From: an uncultured Blastocatellia bacterium
Lineage (GTDB): Bacteria > Acidobacteriota > Blastocatellia > HR10
Assembly (NCBI GenBank): GCA_937934295.1
Contig: CALHAI010000006.1
Span: forward strand, 62,001 to 126,000
Reading direction: 5' to 3'
DNA: 64,000 bases
Shown one piece after another: positions 1 to 8,390 of the stretch. Below the pieces are notes generated by a model that saw only the letters and a list, made by a program, of their open reading frames with translations, was not told the DNA's origin and searched no databases. Numbering within the stretch: position 1 is the first letter of the stretch; each line of letters begins with the position of its first letter. A program made the translations under genes and the position numbers.

Positions 1-257
1 GGAAGAACTTCCCCATTCAGGGGACGGGCGCTGACATCCTCAAGCGGGCGATGCGCTTGGTGTACGAAGCGCTCCGTCCCTATGAGGCGCAGATCGTGAA
101 TTCGATCCACGATGAGCTCGTCGTCGAGGTCGCCGAGGAACAGGCCGAGGAGGTCGCCCATCTGGTGCGCGAGCGCATGATCGCGGCTGGGCGCGAGTTC
201 ATCAAAACGGTCCCCATCGAGGTCGAGGTCGCCATCTCCGAAACGTGGACGAAATGA
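1..257 (+). CDS. polA: DNA polymerase I, C-terminal fragment (5' end outside window)
   Basis: Only the last ~84 codons are present, read from base 3 in frame and ending at TGA 255-257. The encoded piece holds two hallmark family A polymerase stretches: NFPIQGTGADILKRAM (finger/palm region that binds the template-primer) and SIHDELVVE, motif C with the catalytic Asp of the palm. The rest is the usual short C-terminal helix and strand. The product performs repair and Okazaki-fragment gap-filling synthesis in the cytosol. The 5' part, with any exonuclease domains, lies outside the window. A 74-base gap separates it from the next gene. Confidence 0.95.
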   Translation, partial: KNFPIQGTGADILKRAMRLVYEALRPYEAQIVNSIHDELVVEVAEEQAEEVAHLVRERMIAAGREFIKTVPIEVEVAISETWTK

Positions 258-331
258 AGGCCGACGCCGAGAGCGCTCAAGCCTCTAGGTGCGGTAGAAT
301 ATTCGACGTTAGGGGGGCCAGGAGGGCAAGC

Positions 332-1384
332 ATGCGAATCTGCGAACGCTGTCAGGCCGTAGTCGGCGCCGATTGGCGCTTTTGCCGATACTGTGGGGCT
401 CCTTTGGAATCGAGCCTTTCGACGAGACCGGAGATCGGCGAAGAACCGGAGACGGCGATCCTTCAGCCACGGGAGACGACGCCGGCGTATCTCCCCCCGG
501 AGATCGAGCGCGCGCCCTTCGACGTGAGGTCCGATCATCTGGAGAAACCCCGACGCCGATTCCGATGGCTGGCGTTTCTGTTGATCAGCGTGCTCGCGCT
601 CGGAGCGGTGAGCAGTGCCGGAGTTTTCCTTTGGCATGAAGTCGTCCGACACTGGGTGGCGCCGACTCGTTTCTCCGCCCGCCAGAGGGCCGAATTCTCT
701 CGGCGCTTGACGCTTCCCTTCGACAGCGACGTCACCCTCGCGAACACCAATGGGAACGTGACGATCCTGACGTGGGACAAAGCGACGGCCTTGATCATGG
801 CGCGCAAGCGAGGGAGATCGACCCGCGACCTTGATGCCGTGCGCATCGAGATCACCGAGGGAGAGAACCGCCTCCTCATTCAGACCATTCAACCGGACGG
901 CTCCAACGTCGCCGTGGATTATGAGCTCACGCTCCCGCGCCGCGTGCGACTCACCGACGTGCGCGTCCTCAACGGCCATATTCGCATTCGTGACGTCGAG
1001 GGCTTTGTGAAAGCCCGGACCGTTAATGGCCGAATCGAAGTCGAAGGGATGGCGGGAGCTGTCGAAGCGGAGACGGCGAACGGAAGGATCGAGGTCGCGC
1101 TCATCCAATGTGCGGACGAGCGCGAGACGACGCTGCGATCCCTAAATGGCCGAATCACACTGCGGTTGCCCGAGACGTGCGACGCCCGTCTTGAAGCGGA
1201 GGCGCTTCATGGAGAGATCACGGCCGATGAGGAGTTGGGATTGACGCAGTCAAAGGAACGCTTCTTGGGGCGGCGCGCGGAAGGGCAACTCGGCCGTGGT
1301 GGGCCGCGGATCCGCGTGGGGGTCATCAATGGGGCGATTCGCCTGGAGCGCCAGGGGCGCCCGAGTGCAGGAGAGGGAACATGA
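332..1384 (+). CDS. Zinc-ribbon, single-pass membrane protein with DUF4097 beta-repeat domain
   Basis: The ATG at 332 follows an AGGAGGG SD; the frame stays open upstream to GTG 245 but that would overlap polA. The 350-residue product begins with a zinc ribbon (Cys4, Cys7, Cys18, Cys21), then a Pro-rich linker, one membrane helix at about residues 79-103, and an extracytoplasmic domain. That domain has repeated short beta units (NTNGNVTI, LNGHIRI, VNGRIEV, ANGRIEV, LNGRITL), the signature of DUF4097, a putative adhesin-like beta-solenoid. The function is unknown. The stop overlaps the ATG of the SagB-type gene (ATGA at 1381), so the two are probably translationally coupled. The cytosolic zinc ribbon plus external beta-repeat suggests a sensor or scaffold, but that is inference. 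Confidence 0.75.
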   Translation: MRICERCQAVVGADWRFCRYCGAPLESSLSTRPEIGEEPETAILQPRETTPAYLPPEIERAPFDVRSDHLEKPRRRFRWLAFLLISVLALGAVSSAGVFLWHEVVRHWVAPTRFSARQRAEFSRRLTLPFDSDVTLANTNGNVTILTWDKATALIMARKRGRSTRDLDAVRIEITEGENRLLIQTIQPDGSNVAVDYELTLPRRVRLTDVRVLNGHIRIRDVEGFVKARTVNGRIEVEGMAGAVEAETANGRIEVALIQCADERETTLRSLNGRITLRLPETCDARLEAEALHGEITADEELGLTQSKERFLGRRAEGQLGRGGPRIRVGVINGAIRLERQGRPSAGEGT

Positions 1385-2937
1385 CGATGAACCAGGACAC
1401 GACGATTGCGCGGAAATACCACGAGGCGACCAAACACTCCTATTGGAGCGTGCGCACGAGCGCGCACGTCCTCGATTGGGAGAATCAACCGTTGCCGTTC
1501 AAGATCTATCCGGAGCTGGAGGCGATTCCGCTGCCGCGCGAGCTGCCGGAGACGGGCGTCTCGACCTTCGTCGCGCTTGGGGAGAAAGTACCCTCGCCGG
1601 GTCCGGCGACGGCGCCGATCGAAGCGCGACCGACGCTCGCACAGCTCGCCCATCTTCTCTTCTACTCAGCGGGCATCACGAAGAAGAAGACGTATCCCGG
1701 CGGAGAATTCTTCTTTCGCGCGGCAGCATGTGCCGGAGCGCTTTATCCGATCGAGGTCTACGTCGTCTGCACCGATCTGCCCGATCTGCCTGCCGGCGTG
1801 TACCATTTCAGCCCGATGGACTTCAGCCTTCGGCGCTTGCGGACTGGCGATCATCGGGCGTTCTTGGCTGCGGCGGCAGCGCACGAGCCCACACTCCTCT
1901 GGGCGCCTGTGATCTTCGTCTACACAGCGCTCTCGTGGCGAAGCGCCTGGAAGTATCGCGCCCGAGCGTATCGCTATCACTTCTGGGACTGCGGTATGAT
2001 CTTAGCTAACGCGATGGCTACGGCCACGGCTTGGCGGCTCCCCCACAAACTCGTCGTGGGCTTTCAAGACGATGCGGTCAACCATCTGGTCGGCGTGGAT
2101 GGGGAGCGCGAGTTGAGCCTGGCGCTTCTGGCCCTCGGGCAGACCGCCGAGCCCATCTCGGTGTCGAACGAGATGCCGACGCTGCCGGAGGTGAAGTGGG
2201 CGGTCGTCCCTCTCTCGCGCGAGGAGGTCCCGTATCCGCTCATTCGACAGATGCACGCGGCATCGCGGCTCCACGATGCCGCGGAAGTTCGCGCCTGGCG
2301 CGCGCAACCTCTGCGACGGAATGAGCCGGACCCAGAGGCTCGACTCATTCCCCTCGATCCGATGACACCATCGGCGCTGCCCGAAGAATCGGTCGAATCC
2401 GTCATTCGACGTCGCGCATCTACCCGGCGCTTCGCCCGCAAACCCATTTCCCTTTCGGAACTCTCCACGATCCTGGAATACGGGACGAGGGGATTTCCGT
2501 GCGATGCCCTCGATGGCCCACTCAATGACCTCTATGTGAACGCGCATGCTGTTCAGCCGCTTGCCCCGGGCGCATATGTCTTCCACCACCACCGAAGGGC
2601 TTTGGAGCGGCTTAAGTCGGGCGATTTCCGTCGCGACTCCCGCTATCTCTGCCTTGAGCAAGACCTCGGAGGGGATGCGAGCGCGACCGTCTTCTTCTTG
2701 GCCGATCTCCACGCGATCCTCGCGCACTATGGGAATCGAGGTTATCGGCTCGCGCAATTGGAAGCCGGGATCCTCGGCGGGAAGTTTTACTTGGCGGCTT
2801 ACGCGCTGCGCCGAGGGGCGACGGGCTTGACCTTCTACGATGACGATGTGACGGCGTTCTTCTCGCCTCATGCCGAGGGCAAAAGCGCGATCTTCGTGAT
2901 GGCGCTCGGGGTGGCCGGCCCTCGCCCCAGATGGTGA
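1381..2937 (+). CDS. SagB/ThcOx-type FMN oxidoreductase with two nitroreductase-like domains
   Basis: The 518-residue protein has two nitroreductase-fold halves. The first (about residues 80-265) includes SAGITKKK and an AACAGALYPIEVYV stretch typical of SagB-type dehydrogenases. The second (about 330-515) opens with ESVIRRRASTRRFARKPIS, the usual nitroreductase FMN-phosphate binding start. In RiPP clusters SagB-type enzymes oxidise azolines to azoles, but stand-alone double-domain versions are common and of unknown substrate. No YcaO-type cyclodehydratase gene is present nearby. It overlaps the DUF4097 gene by 4 bases. The fold is confident; the substrate is not. Confidence 0.85.
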   Translation: MTMNQDTTIARKYHEATKHSYWSVRTSAHVLDWENQPLPFKIYPELEAIPLPRELPETGVSTFVALGEKVPSPGPATAPIEARPTLAQLAHLLFYSAGITKKKTYPGGEFFFRAAACAGALYPIEVYVVCTDLPDLPAGVYHFSPMDFSLRRLRTGDHRAFLAAAAAHEPTLLWAPVIFVYTALSWRSAWKYRARAYRYHFWDCGMILANAMATATAWRLPHKLVVGFQDDAVNHLVGVDGERELSLALLALGQTAEPISVSNEMPTLPEVKWAVVPLSREEVPYPLIRQMHAASRLHDAAEVRAWRAQPLRRNEPDPEARLIPLDPMTPSALPEESVESVIRRRASTRRFARKPISLSELSTILEYGTRGFPCDALDGPLNDLYVNAHAVQPLAPGAYVFHHHRRALERLKSGDFRRDSRYLCLEQDLGGDASATVFFLADLHAILAHYGNRGYRLAQLEAGILGGKFYLAAYALRRGATGLTFYDDDVTAFFSPHAEGKSAIFVMALGVAGPRPRW

Positions 2938-2975
2938 GCGCCACCTTTGCACTCGCCACTGAAGAGGGGCGAGAT

Positions 2976-3881
2976 ATGATGGAAGAGTTGATCACGGAAC
3001 AAGCGAACCCTCGCACGCGGGATATTGATGAGCGGAGCACGTTGGAGATCCTCCGTCTCATGAACGAGGAAGATAAGCTCGTGGCGGAGGCCATCGGACG
3101 CGAGCTGGAGCGCATCGCGGCAGCCGTAGAAGTGATTGTGGAATGCTTACGGAGGGGAGGACGCCTCTTCTACGTCGGGACAGGGACGAGCGGCCGTCTG
3201 GGAGTGCTCGATGCCGTCGAATGTCCGCCCACGTTCGGTGTGGCCCCGGAGAAGGTTCAAGCGATTCTGGCCGGGGGATATGAGGCCTGCTACGGTGCGG
3301 TCGAAGCGGCCGAGGACGATCCGATAGCCGGAGCTGCTGCCATCGCCGAACGCGGGGTGACGGCGGGCGACGTCGTCGTGGGCGTGACGGCGAGCGGACG
3401 CACGCCGTTCACCTTGGGCGCATTGAAGGCCGCCCGTTCTCTGGGAGCGATCACCATCGGCATCGCGTGTAATCCGAATCCGGACATCGCGCGCGTCGCC
3501 GATCTCACGATCACGCCCATTGTCGGTCCGGAGGTGATCGCAGGCTCGACCCGCCTGAAGGCGGGGACGGCCGAGAAGATGGTCCTCAACATGCTCAGCA
3601 CGGCAGCGATGATCAAGCTCGGCTATACCTACGGCAATCTGATGTCGAACCTGCAGTTGAAGAACGAGAAGCTCCGGCGGCGCGCCATCTCGATCCTCCG
3701 ACAGGAATTCGCCCTCTCGGAAGACGATGCTCGTCGCCGATTAGAGGAGACCGGATGGGAACTGAAAACGCTCATCGTGATCCTGAAGACCGGTGTCGCT
3801 CAAGAAGAGGCACGACGCGCTTTGGAAGAGAGCGACTTCTCCATCAAGCGCGCGATCCAGAAGCTCACCGCACCGGCCTGA
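2976..3881 (+). CDS. murQ: N-acetylmuramic acid 6-phosphate etherase
   Basis: MurQ cleaves the lactyl ether of MurNAc-6-phosphate to give GlcNAc-6-phosphate and D-lactate during recycling of cell-wall sugars in the cytosol. The 301-residue product has the family start ITEQANPRTRDID, a SIS domain with the phosphosugar-binding loop GTGTSGRLGVLDAVECPPTF, the second loop GVTASGRTPF, and the C-terminal helical UBA-like tail found in full-length MurQ. ATG 2976 is chosen because AGAGGGG lies 6 bases upstream; ATG 2931, overlapping the SagB-type gene, is in frame and cannot be excluded. A possible partner, an AmgK-like sugar kinase, lies at 52.3 kb. Confidence 0.95.
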   Translation: MMEELITEQANPRTRDIDERSTLEILRLMNEEDKLVAEAIGRELERIAAAVEVIVECLRRGGRLFYVGTGTSGRLGVLDAVECPPTFGVAPEKVQAILAGGYEACYGAVEAAEDDPIAGAAAIAERGVTAGDVVVGVTASGRTPFTLGALKAARSLGAITIGIACNPNPDIARVADLTITPIVGPEVIAGSTRLKAGTAEKMVLNMLSTAAMIKLGYTYGNLMSNLQLKNEKLRRRAISILRQEFALSEDDARRRLEETGWELKTLIVILKTGVAQEEARRALEESDFSIKRAIQKLTAPA

Positions 3882-4369
3882 GAGACGCCTGCGAACGAGC
3901 CCTTTGGCGCCGAACGCTCGGCCTCACTCTCCTCCTCATCTTGGGAGGGGGATGCCGCCGCTCGCCCACGACCAGTTCGGAGCCGAGCCACCGCGAGTCA
4001 AGGACCGAGATCTCCTCTCCTCCATATGAATTGGGCGAAGGGCGGCCGTCCTCACCGGTGCCGGAAGGTTTTCCTTCGGATGTGCCGGTCTATCCCGGAG
4101 CGACTGTGCTCGTCAGTCGTCGAACGGCCGCTCAGCTCGCGGTGACGTTCACGACAAGCGATGGGCTCTCGCCAGTGCTCGCCTTCTACCGCGAACGCTT
4201 GTCCCAAGAAGGATGGGATGTCCGAGAGCAAGGGCTGATCGAGGGGGCTTGGGTCCTCAAAGGTCGAAAAGGGCTGCGGACGTGTCGGGTAGAAGTGACG
4301 GAAGATCACGCGCGCACCTACATCGCTTTCGTCCTCCCGCTCGCCCCAGAAGCCGGGGCGAGAGAGTGA
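3878..4369 (+). CDS. Putative lipoprotein, unknown function
   Basis: The frame encodes a hydrophobic segment (LGLTLLLILGGGC) ending in a possible lipobox Cys, a low-complexity Pro/Ser/Glu linker, and a C-terminal domain of about 95 residues. That domain begins PEGFPSDVPVYPGA and continues LAFYRERLSQEGWDV, a pattern seen in small secreted proteins of unknown role. The start is uncertain. No ATG, GTG or TTG exists in frame between 3755 (ATG, 127 bases inside murQ) and the signal sequence, so a CTG at 3878 overlapping the murQ stop is proposed. The gene sits between murQ and an MFS gene on the same strand and is probably co-transcribed. Confidence 0.65.
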   Translation: MRDACERALWRRTLGLTLLLILGGGCRRSPTTSSEPSHRESRTEISSPPYELGEGRPSSPVPEGFPSDVPVYPGATVLVSRRTAAQLAVTFTTSDGLSPVLAFYRERLSQEGWDVREQGLIEGAWVLKGRKGLRTCRVEVTEDHARTYIAFVLPLAPEAGARE

Positions 4370-4375
4370 GCCCAT

Positions 4376-5560
4376 ATGGCGCCGATCTCCCGTCGAAGCT
4401 GGCTGACGCGTAATGTCCTGGCCATCGGATTGGCCAGCTTCTTCTCTGATGTCAGCCACGAGATGGCGACGACGGTGTTGCCAGCTTTCCTCGCGCTGGA
4501 GATTCGCGCGACACCGCTGGCGCTCGGAGCGATCGAGGGGATCGCCGATGGCTTGGCGAGCTTCTTCAAACTCATCGGCGGATGGTGGACGGATCGAACG
4601 GGGCGACGCAAACCCATCGCCGTCTCCGGATATGCGGTGACGACGGTGGCGACGGCGAGTTTCGCGCTGGCTGCGAGCTGGACAGTGGTCTTGTTCGGAC
4701 GAGCGCTCGCGTGGATGGCGCGCGGTTGGCGGACTCCGGCGCGCAATGCCCTGCTCGCAGATACGGTCCCTCGTGATGCGTACGGCCACGCCTTCGGCTT
4801 CGAGCGCGCGATGGATACAATCGGCGCGTTGGTCGCGCCGGTTCTCGCCCTCAGCTTGCTCGAGGCCGGAGCGGACTATCGTCACATCTTCGCCCTCGCC
4901 CTCATTCCAGGAACGCTCGCCACGCTCGCCATCGCGCTCTTTGTCTCCGAAGCGAAGCGTTCACCGCAGCCGCCTCAAACCCTTTTTGCGGACATCCGGC
5001 ATCTGCCCCGTCCTTTCTTCCTCTTCCTCCTCGTCGCCGGCGTGTTTGGACTCGGACAGTTCGCGCCGACGCTTTTGGTGCTTCGCGCGACGGAGCTGAC
5101 CGGGAGGCCGGAGGTGGCCATGGCCCTCTACGTGCTCTTCAATGGTGTCCAAGCGGCGAGCGCATATGCGTTTGGCGCCCTGGCTCATCGCGTGGGAAGC
5201 CTCAACCTGCTTGGAGCGAGCTACCTCGCCTTCGCCATGGTCGCGCTCGGATTCGCACACGTGGGAGCGAGTATGCCGCTACTGGCATTTCTTTTCGCCT
5301 CCGCCGGTCTGGCCGTCGGCGGCATCGAAGCGATGGAGCCGACCGTATCGGCCGAGTTGCTCCCAGCAGCAGTTCGTGGTACCGGATTCGGGGCTCTCGG
5401 GGCCGCTAACGGGCTCGGCGATCTGCTCTCCAGCCTCCTGGTGGGGGCACTCTGGAGCGCCTACGGGCCGGAAGTGGGCTTCGGCTTCGCCGCCTTCATG
5501 AATGGTGTGAGCACCCTCTTGCTGCTCCTCTGGCGACAGCGGATTGTTCATTCGACATAG
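4376..5560 (+). CDS. Major facilitator superfamily transporter
   Basis: This 394-residue integral membrane protein has about 12 predicted helices and the MFS signature loop between helices 2 and 3 (GGWWTDRTGRRKP). The N-terminal stretch ASFFSDVSHEMATTVLPAFL is typical of a subgroup of drug/sugar efflux-like permeases. The substrate cannot be read from the sequence. It begins 6 bases after the lipoprotein stop, so it closes the operon starting upstream of 332. A hairpin at 5563-5589 just past the stop is a likely terminator shared with the convergent HAD gene. Confidence 0.85.
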   Translation: MAPISRRSWLTRNVLAIGLASFFSDVSHEMATTVLPAFLALEIRATPLALGAIEGIADGLASFFKLIGGWWTDRTGRRKPIAVSGYAVTTVATASFALAASWTVVLFGRALAWMARGWRTPARNALLADTVPRDAYGHAFGFERAMDTIGALVAPVLALSLLEAGADYRHIFALALIPGTLATLAIALFVSEAKRSPQPPQTLFADIRHLPRPFFLFLLVAGVFGLGQFAPTLLVLRATELTGRPEVAMALYVLFNGVQAASAYAFGALAHRVGSLNLLGASYLAFAMVALGFAHVGASMPLLAFLFASAGLAVGGIEAMEPTVSAELLPAAVRGTGFGALGAANGLGDLLSSLLVGALWSAYGPEVGFGFAAFMNGVSTLLLLLWRQRIVHST

Positions 5561-5562
5561 CG

Positions 5563-5589
5563 GATCCTCACACCATCTCGGTGAGGATC
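5563..5589. terminator. Bidirectional hairpin terminator between MFS and HAD genes
   Basis: A perfect 9-bp inverted repeat, GATCCTCAC / GTGAGGATC, is separated by a 9-base loop and lies between two convergent genes. It overlaps the last codons of the minus-strand HAD gene. There is no T-run on either side, so it may slow rather than strictly terminate transcription. Confidence 0.5.
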
Positions 5590-6278
5590 AAATGAGCGGC
5601 TTCGCTGAGCGTGCGCACAATGGGACATTCTACTGATGGCGCCGCTTCAGCGAGCTTCCCGGCGTAATCCACGAGCACCGGACGCACGCCGGCTGCCAAA
5701 GCACCAAGATAATCGAACACGAGGTCGTCCCCGATGTGACAGGCGCGCGCGGCTTCGACGCCGACCAAGCGCAGAGCATAGGCGAAGATCTCCGGATCGG
5801 GCTTCTCGACCCTCGCCACGTACGACGAGATCACGCATTCGAAGTACTCCCGAATGCCGAGCTGAATGAGAAACGCCTCCAACGTATCGTCCCAATTCGA
5901 GAGGACGCCGAGCCGACATCCGGCCGAGGCGAAGCGTTCGAGCGCCTCGATCGTATCCGGGAAGAGTCGCAGCCAGCGTCCCGAGCGATATTCTTCCCAC
6001 AGATGCCACGCGACGCACTCCGGATCCCCACGAAAGCCGGCCTCCCCAAGCGCCAGATGCACGAACTGCCACCACCAGCGCCGATACGCATCGAGATCAA
6101 GCGAGGTCGGGCGCGGCGGATGCATGCGATCGAGCGCGCGCTTGAGGGCGCCGCCAAGTACCTCTTGCTCGATCCACTCCCCCTGTTGCGCGCACGCGCG
6201 GGCGATGAGCTGATCCAAACGCGGCGTGTGAATCAACGTCCCTCCGGCGTCTAAGAAGACGAAATCCGGTCTCGCCAT
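5568..6278 (-). CDS. HAD-superfamily hydrolase (HDHD3/REG-2-like)
   Basis: Start ATG 6278 has a GGAGG SD 6 bases upstream; an in-frame start 15 bases further upstream is less well placed. The 236-residue protein carries the HAD motifs: motif I FLDAGGTLI near residue 10, motif II VLSNWD with a Ser/Asn pair, a Lys in VEKPDPEIF, and the acidic motif IV IGDDLVFDY. The cap region is alpha-helical. In motif I the second Asp (general acid) is replaced by Gly (DxGGT), as in the HDHD3/REG-2 branch, so phosphatase activity may be weak or altered. The substrate is unknown. Confidence 0.85.
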   Translation of the reverse strand: MARPDFVFLDAGGTLIHTPRLDQLIARACAQQGEWIEQEVLGGALKRALDRMHPPRPTSLDLDAYRRWWWQFVHLALGEAGFRGDPECVAWHLWEEYRSGRWLRLFPDTIEALERFASAGCRLGVLSNWDDTLEAFLIQLGIREYFECVISSYVARVEKPDPEIFAYALRLVGVEAARACHIGDDLVFDYLGALAAGVRPVLVDYAGKLAEAAPSVECPIVRTLSEAAHLILTEMV

Positions 6279-6327
6279 GTCCTTCCTCCCCAACGCGGAT
6301 CACGGTGCGCGCCGCTTGTTCCCTCGA

Positions 6328-7464
6328 TCATTGGGCCGGAACGATACGGAGCACGCGGTCGTCGCCCGCCCTCGGCAGACCTCGCCCATCGCGATTGCTC
6401 GTCGTCACGTATAAAAATCCGTCGGGGCCTTGAACGACATCGCGCAATCGCCCGAAGTCGTCGACAAAGAGCTTCTCCGCTCGCTCCACACTTCGGAAAT
6501 CCGGCGCTTGCAGCCTCACTCGCTGCAGATGTCGTCCGCGTAGCGCGGCGAACAAGAAGCGCCCGCGCCACTCCTCCGGCAAGCGGTCTCCCGAATAGAA
6601 CGTCGCCCCTGAGGGGGCCCACGTGTCCAAACCCGATTCCAAGATGGGATCCACAAACTGCGGATCCCGAGCGATGCCGAAGACGCGCGGCCATCCGTAG
6701 TTCCGCCCAGGCTCGATCACGTTCACCTCATCGTGGCAACAGTTGGGCGGCAACCCCGACGGCCCATGCTCCGTACTGAAGAGCGCGCCAGTGATCGGAT
6801 GCCACGCCAAGCCCTGCGGGTTCCGATGTCCGTAGCTCCATACGGGAGAATCGGGAAACGGATTATCCGCCGGGATCGAGCCATCGGGATTGAGGCGCAA
6901 GATCTTCCCGGCCAAGGACGTCACCTCTTGCGCCGAGGATGGGGTATTGGCATCGCCCGTCGTGATGTAGAGCTTCCCATCAGGGCCGAACTTGATGCGC
7001 CCCCCATTGTGAATCACATTTCCCGGGATGCGATCCAGAAGAATGAGGGGGTCAGCGCCTCGCCCCTCGCGCTCCATAAGCCGCACAACGCGGTTCCAGA
7101 GACGATTCCCCTCCCTATAGGTGTAGTAAACGTAGACGAACCCGTTCTGCGCGAAATTCGGATCGAGGGCGAGTCCGAGCAACCCCCCCTCGCCTTCGTG
7201 AGCGACCGGGAGCTGCGCCCATGGCTCCGGGTGCAGCTCACCCTTGCGGATCACGCGAATGCGTCCGGGGCGTTCCGTCAGGAAGATGCGCCCATCAGGG
7301 GCGAAATCTATGGCCCAGGGAACCTGCACCCCTTGCGCGACGACTTCGATCCGAATGTCCTCGGGGGGAACAGGCTCTCGTTTCAGACATCCGGAGGACG
7401 GGGGCAGCGCCACGAGCTCCCCCCAAGCCATCATGAGCGCGAACCATCTTACCCACGGCTTCAT
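6328..7464 (-). CDS. PQQ-dependent sugar dehydrogenase family lipoprotein (GSDH/YliI-like)
   Basis: ATG 7464 follows GGAGG. The 378-residue product has a signal peptide and a Cys at about residue 26 (PPSSGC) that could be a lipobox. A six-bladed propeller of the glucose/sorbosone dehydrogenase family follows: VPWAIDFAPDGRIFLTERPG, the HNGGRIKFGPDGKLYITTGD blade and SYGHRNPQGLAW. Such soluble aldose dehydrogenases oxidise sugars with PQQ outside the cytoplasmic membrane. No pqq synthesis genes are visible here, so cofactor supply is unknown. The stop lies 49 bases upstream of the HAD gene start. Confidence 0.88.
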   Translation of the reverse strand: MKPWVRWFALMMAWGELVALPPSSGCLKREPVPPEDIRIEVVAQGVQVPWAIDFAPDGRIFLTERPGRIRVIRKGELHPEPWAQLPVAHEGEGGLLGLALDPNFAQNGFVYVYYTYREGNRLWNRVVRLMEREGRGADPLILLDRIPGNVIHNGGRIKFGPDGKLYITTGDANTPSSAQEVTSLAGKILRLNPDGSIPADNPFPDSPVWSYGHRNPQGLAWHPITGALFSTEHGPSGLPPNCCHDEVNVIEPGRNYGWPRVFGIARDPQFVDPILESGLDTWAPSGATFYSGDRLPEEWRGRFLFAALRGRHLQRVRLQAPDFRSVERAEKLFVDDFGRLRDVVQGPDGFLYVTTSNRDGRGLPRAGDDRVLRIVPAQ

Positions 7465-7498
7465 CTCCACCTCCAATCTGAAGCGCATCAGAGCACGC

Positions 7499-8245
7499 TC
7501 AGCCGATGACTTCCAGCTTCGTCACCTCTCCGGTGAGAAGAGCTTCCCGACGCCCGTCCTCGGTCTCCACAAGTAACGCGCCCGTCGACGCCAGTCCGCA
7601 ACTTCGCCCGCGCACGCGCCGCTCGCCGCAGAGCACGCTCACGGGTTGACCGCGCACGTAGCTGGAGAGCTGTTCATAGCGTTCGAGGACATGCGTCTCC
7701 CCTTCCGCCTTCCAGAGCTCGTACCACTGCTGCAGTCGAACGAAGAACCGATGTCGAAATCGCTCCACATCGTAGATCATGCCCGTCTCCCGGCGCAGCG
7801 AGGTCGCCACATCGGCGATCTCTTCGGGAAAGCTCGCCTGATTGATGTTGACCCCGACGCCGAGAACGGCGTACTTCACGCGATCCTCCTCGGTCTCCAA
7901 CTCCATGAGAATCCCCGCGACCTTTCGCCCACCGATCATCACATCGTTCGGCCACTTGATGTCAGCCGCGACGCCGTATTCCTCGCGTAAGGTCTCGGCG
8001 AGCGCGACGGCGGTGACGAGCCCCAGCAGCGGTGCGCGAGAGGGGGAGATCGGAGGACGCAGGATGATCGAGTGATAAAGCCCCTCCCCCTTCGGAGAAT
8101 GCCAACGCCGCGCGTATCGCCCTCGTCCCGCCGTCTGCTCAGCGGCCACGACCGTTGTCCCTTCCTCGGCTCCCGCTTCGGCCAGCTCGCGCGCCACGTC
8201 GTTGGTGGAGGTGACGGAGTCATACCGATAAACGAGCTCGCGCAT
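7499..8245 (-). CDS. birA: Biotin--[acetyl-CoA-carboxylase] ligase
   Basis: The enzyme activates biotin to biotinyl-AMP and attaches it to the biotin carrier domain of carboxylases. Catalytic motifs are clear: QTAGRGRYARRWHSP (biotin/ATP loop), DIKWPNDVM, GRKVAGILME, and a C-terminal SH3-like domain of about 50 residues. There is no N-terminal helix-turn-helix, so this is a monofunctional ligase and not the BirA-type repressor. ATG 8245 is chosen: the GGAGG ends 4 bases before it, while ATG 8248 would be only 1 base from the SD. The 248-residue length suits the class. Confidence 0.93.
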   Translation of the reverse strand: MRELVYRYDSVTSTNDVARELAEAGAEEGTTVVAAEQTAGRGRYARRWHSPKGEGLYHSIILRPPISPSRAPLLGLVTAVALAETLREEYGVAADIKWPNDVMIGGRKVAGILMELETEEDRVKYAVLGVGVNINQASFPEEIADVATSLRRETGMIYDVERFRHRFFVRLQQWYELWKAEGETHVLERYEQLSSYVRGQPVSVLCGERRVRGRSCGLASTGALLVETEDGRREALLTGEVTKLEVIG

Positions 8246-8343
8246 CATACCTCCAACGCCATACAATCCTGCCATCTTGAATTTCGCGTCGTCAAGTGAC
8301 CCCATCCGAAGAGCCTTCGCGCAAAGAGAGCGAATCCGTCGCC

Positions 8344-8371
8344 TTGAACCTCCCCCTCTCTCGTCTATACT
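8344..8371 (+). promoter_or_regulatory. Promoter of the CDF transporter gene
   Basis: TTGAAC at 8344-8349 and TATACT at 8366-8371 are spaced by 16 bases. The -10 ends 19 bases before ATG 8391 and 7 bases before an in-frame GTG at 8379, so the transcript would have almost no leader. Confidence 0.55.
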
Positions 8372-8390
8372 TGAACGTGTGCGAATCGAG

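Noticed and set aside
80-1108. 342-codon minus-strand frame opposite the DUF4097 gene
   Set aside because: It is antisense to a gene with a clear zinc ribbon, membrane helix and SD, and encodes no recognisable domain. Long antisense frames are expected at this G+C.
3874-3900. CTGAGA at 3878 as part of a thiamine (THI-box) riboswitch
   Set aside because: No other THI-box elements follow and the next genes are a lipoprotein and an MFS carrier; the match is chance.
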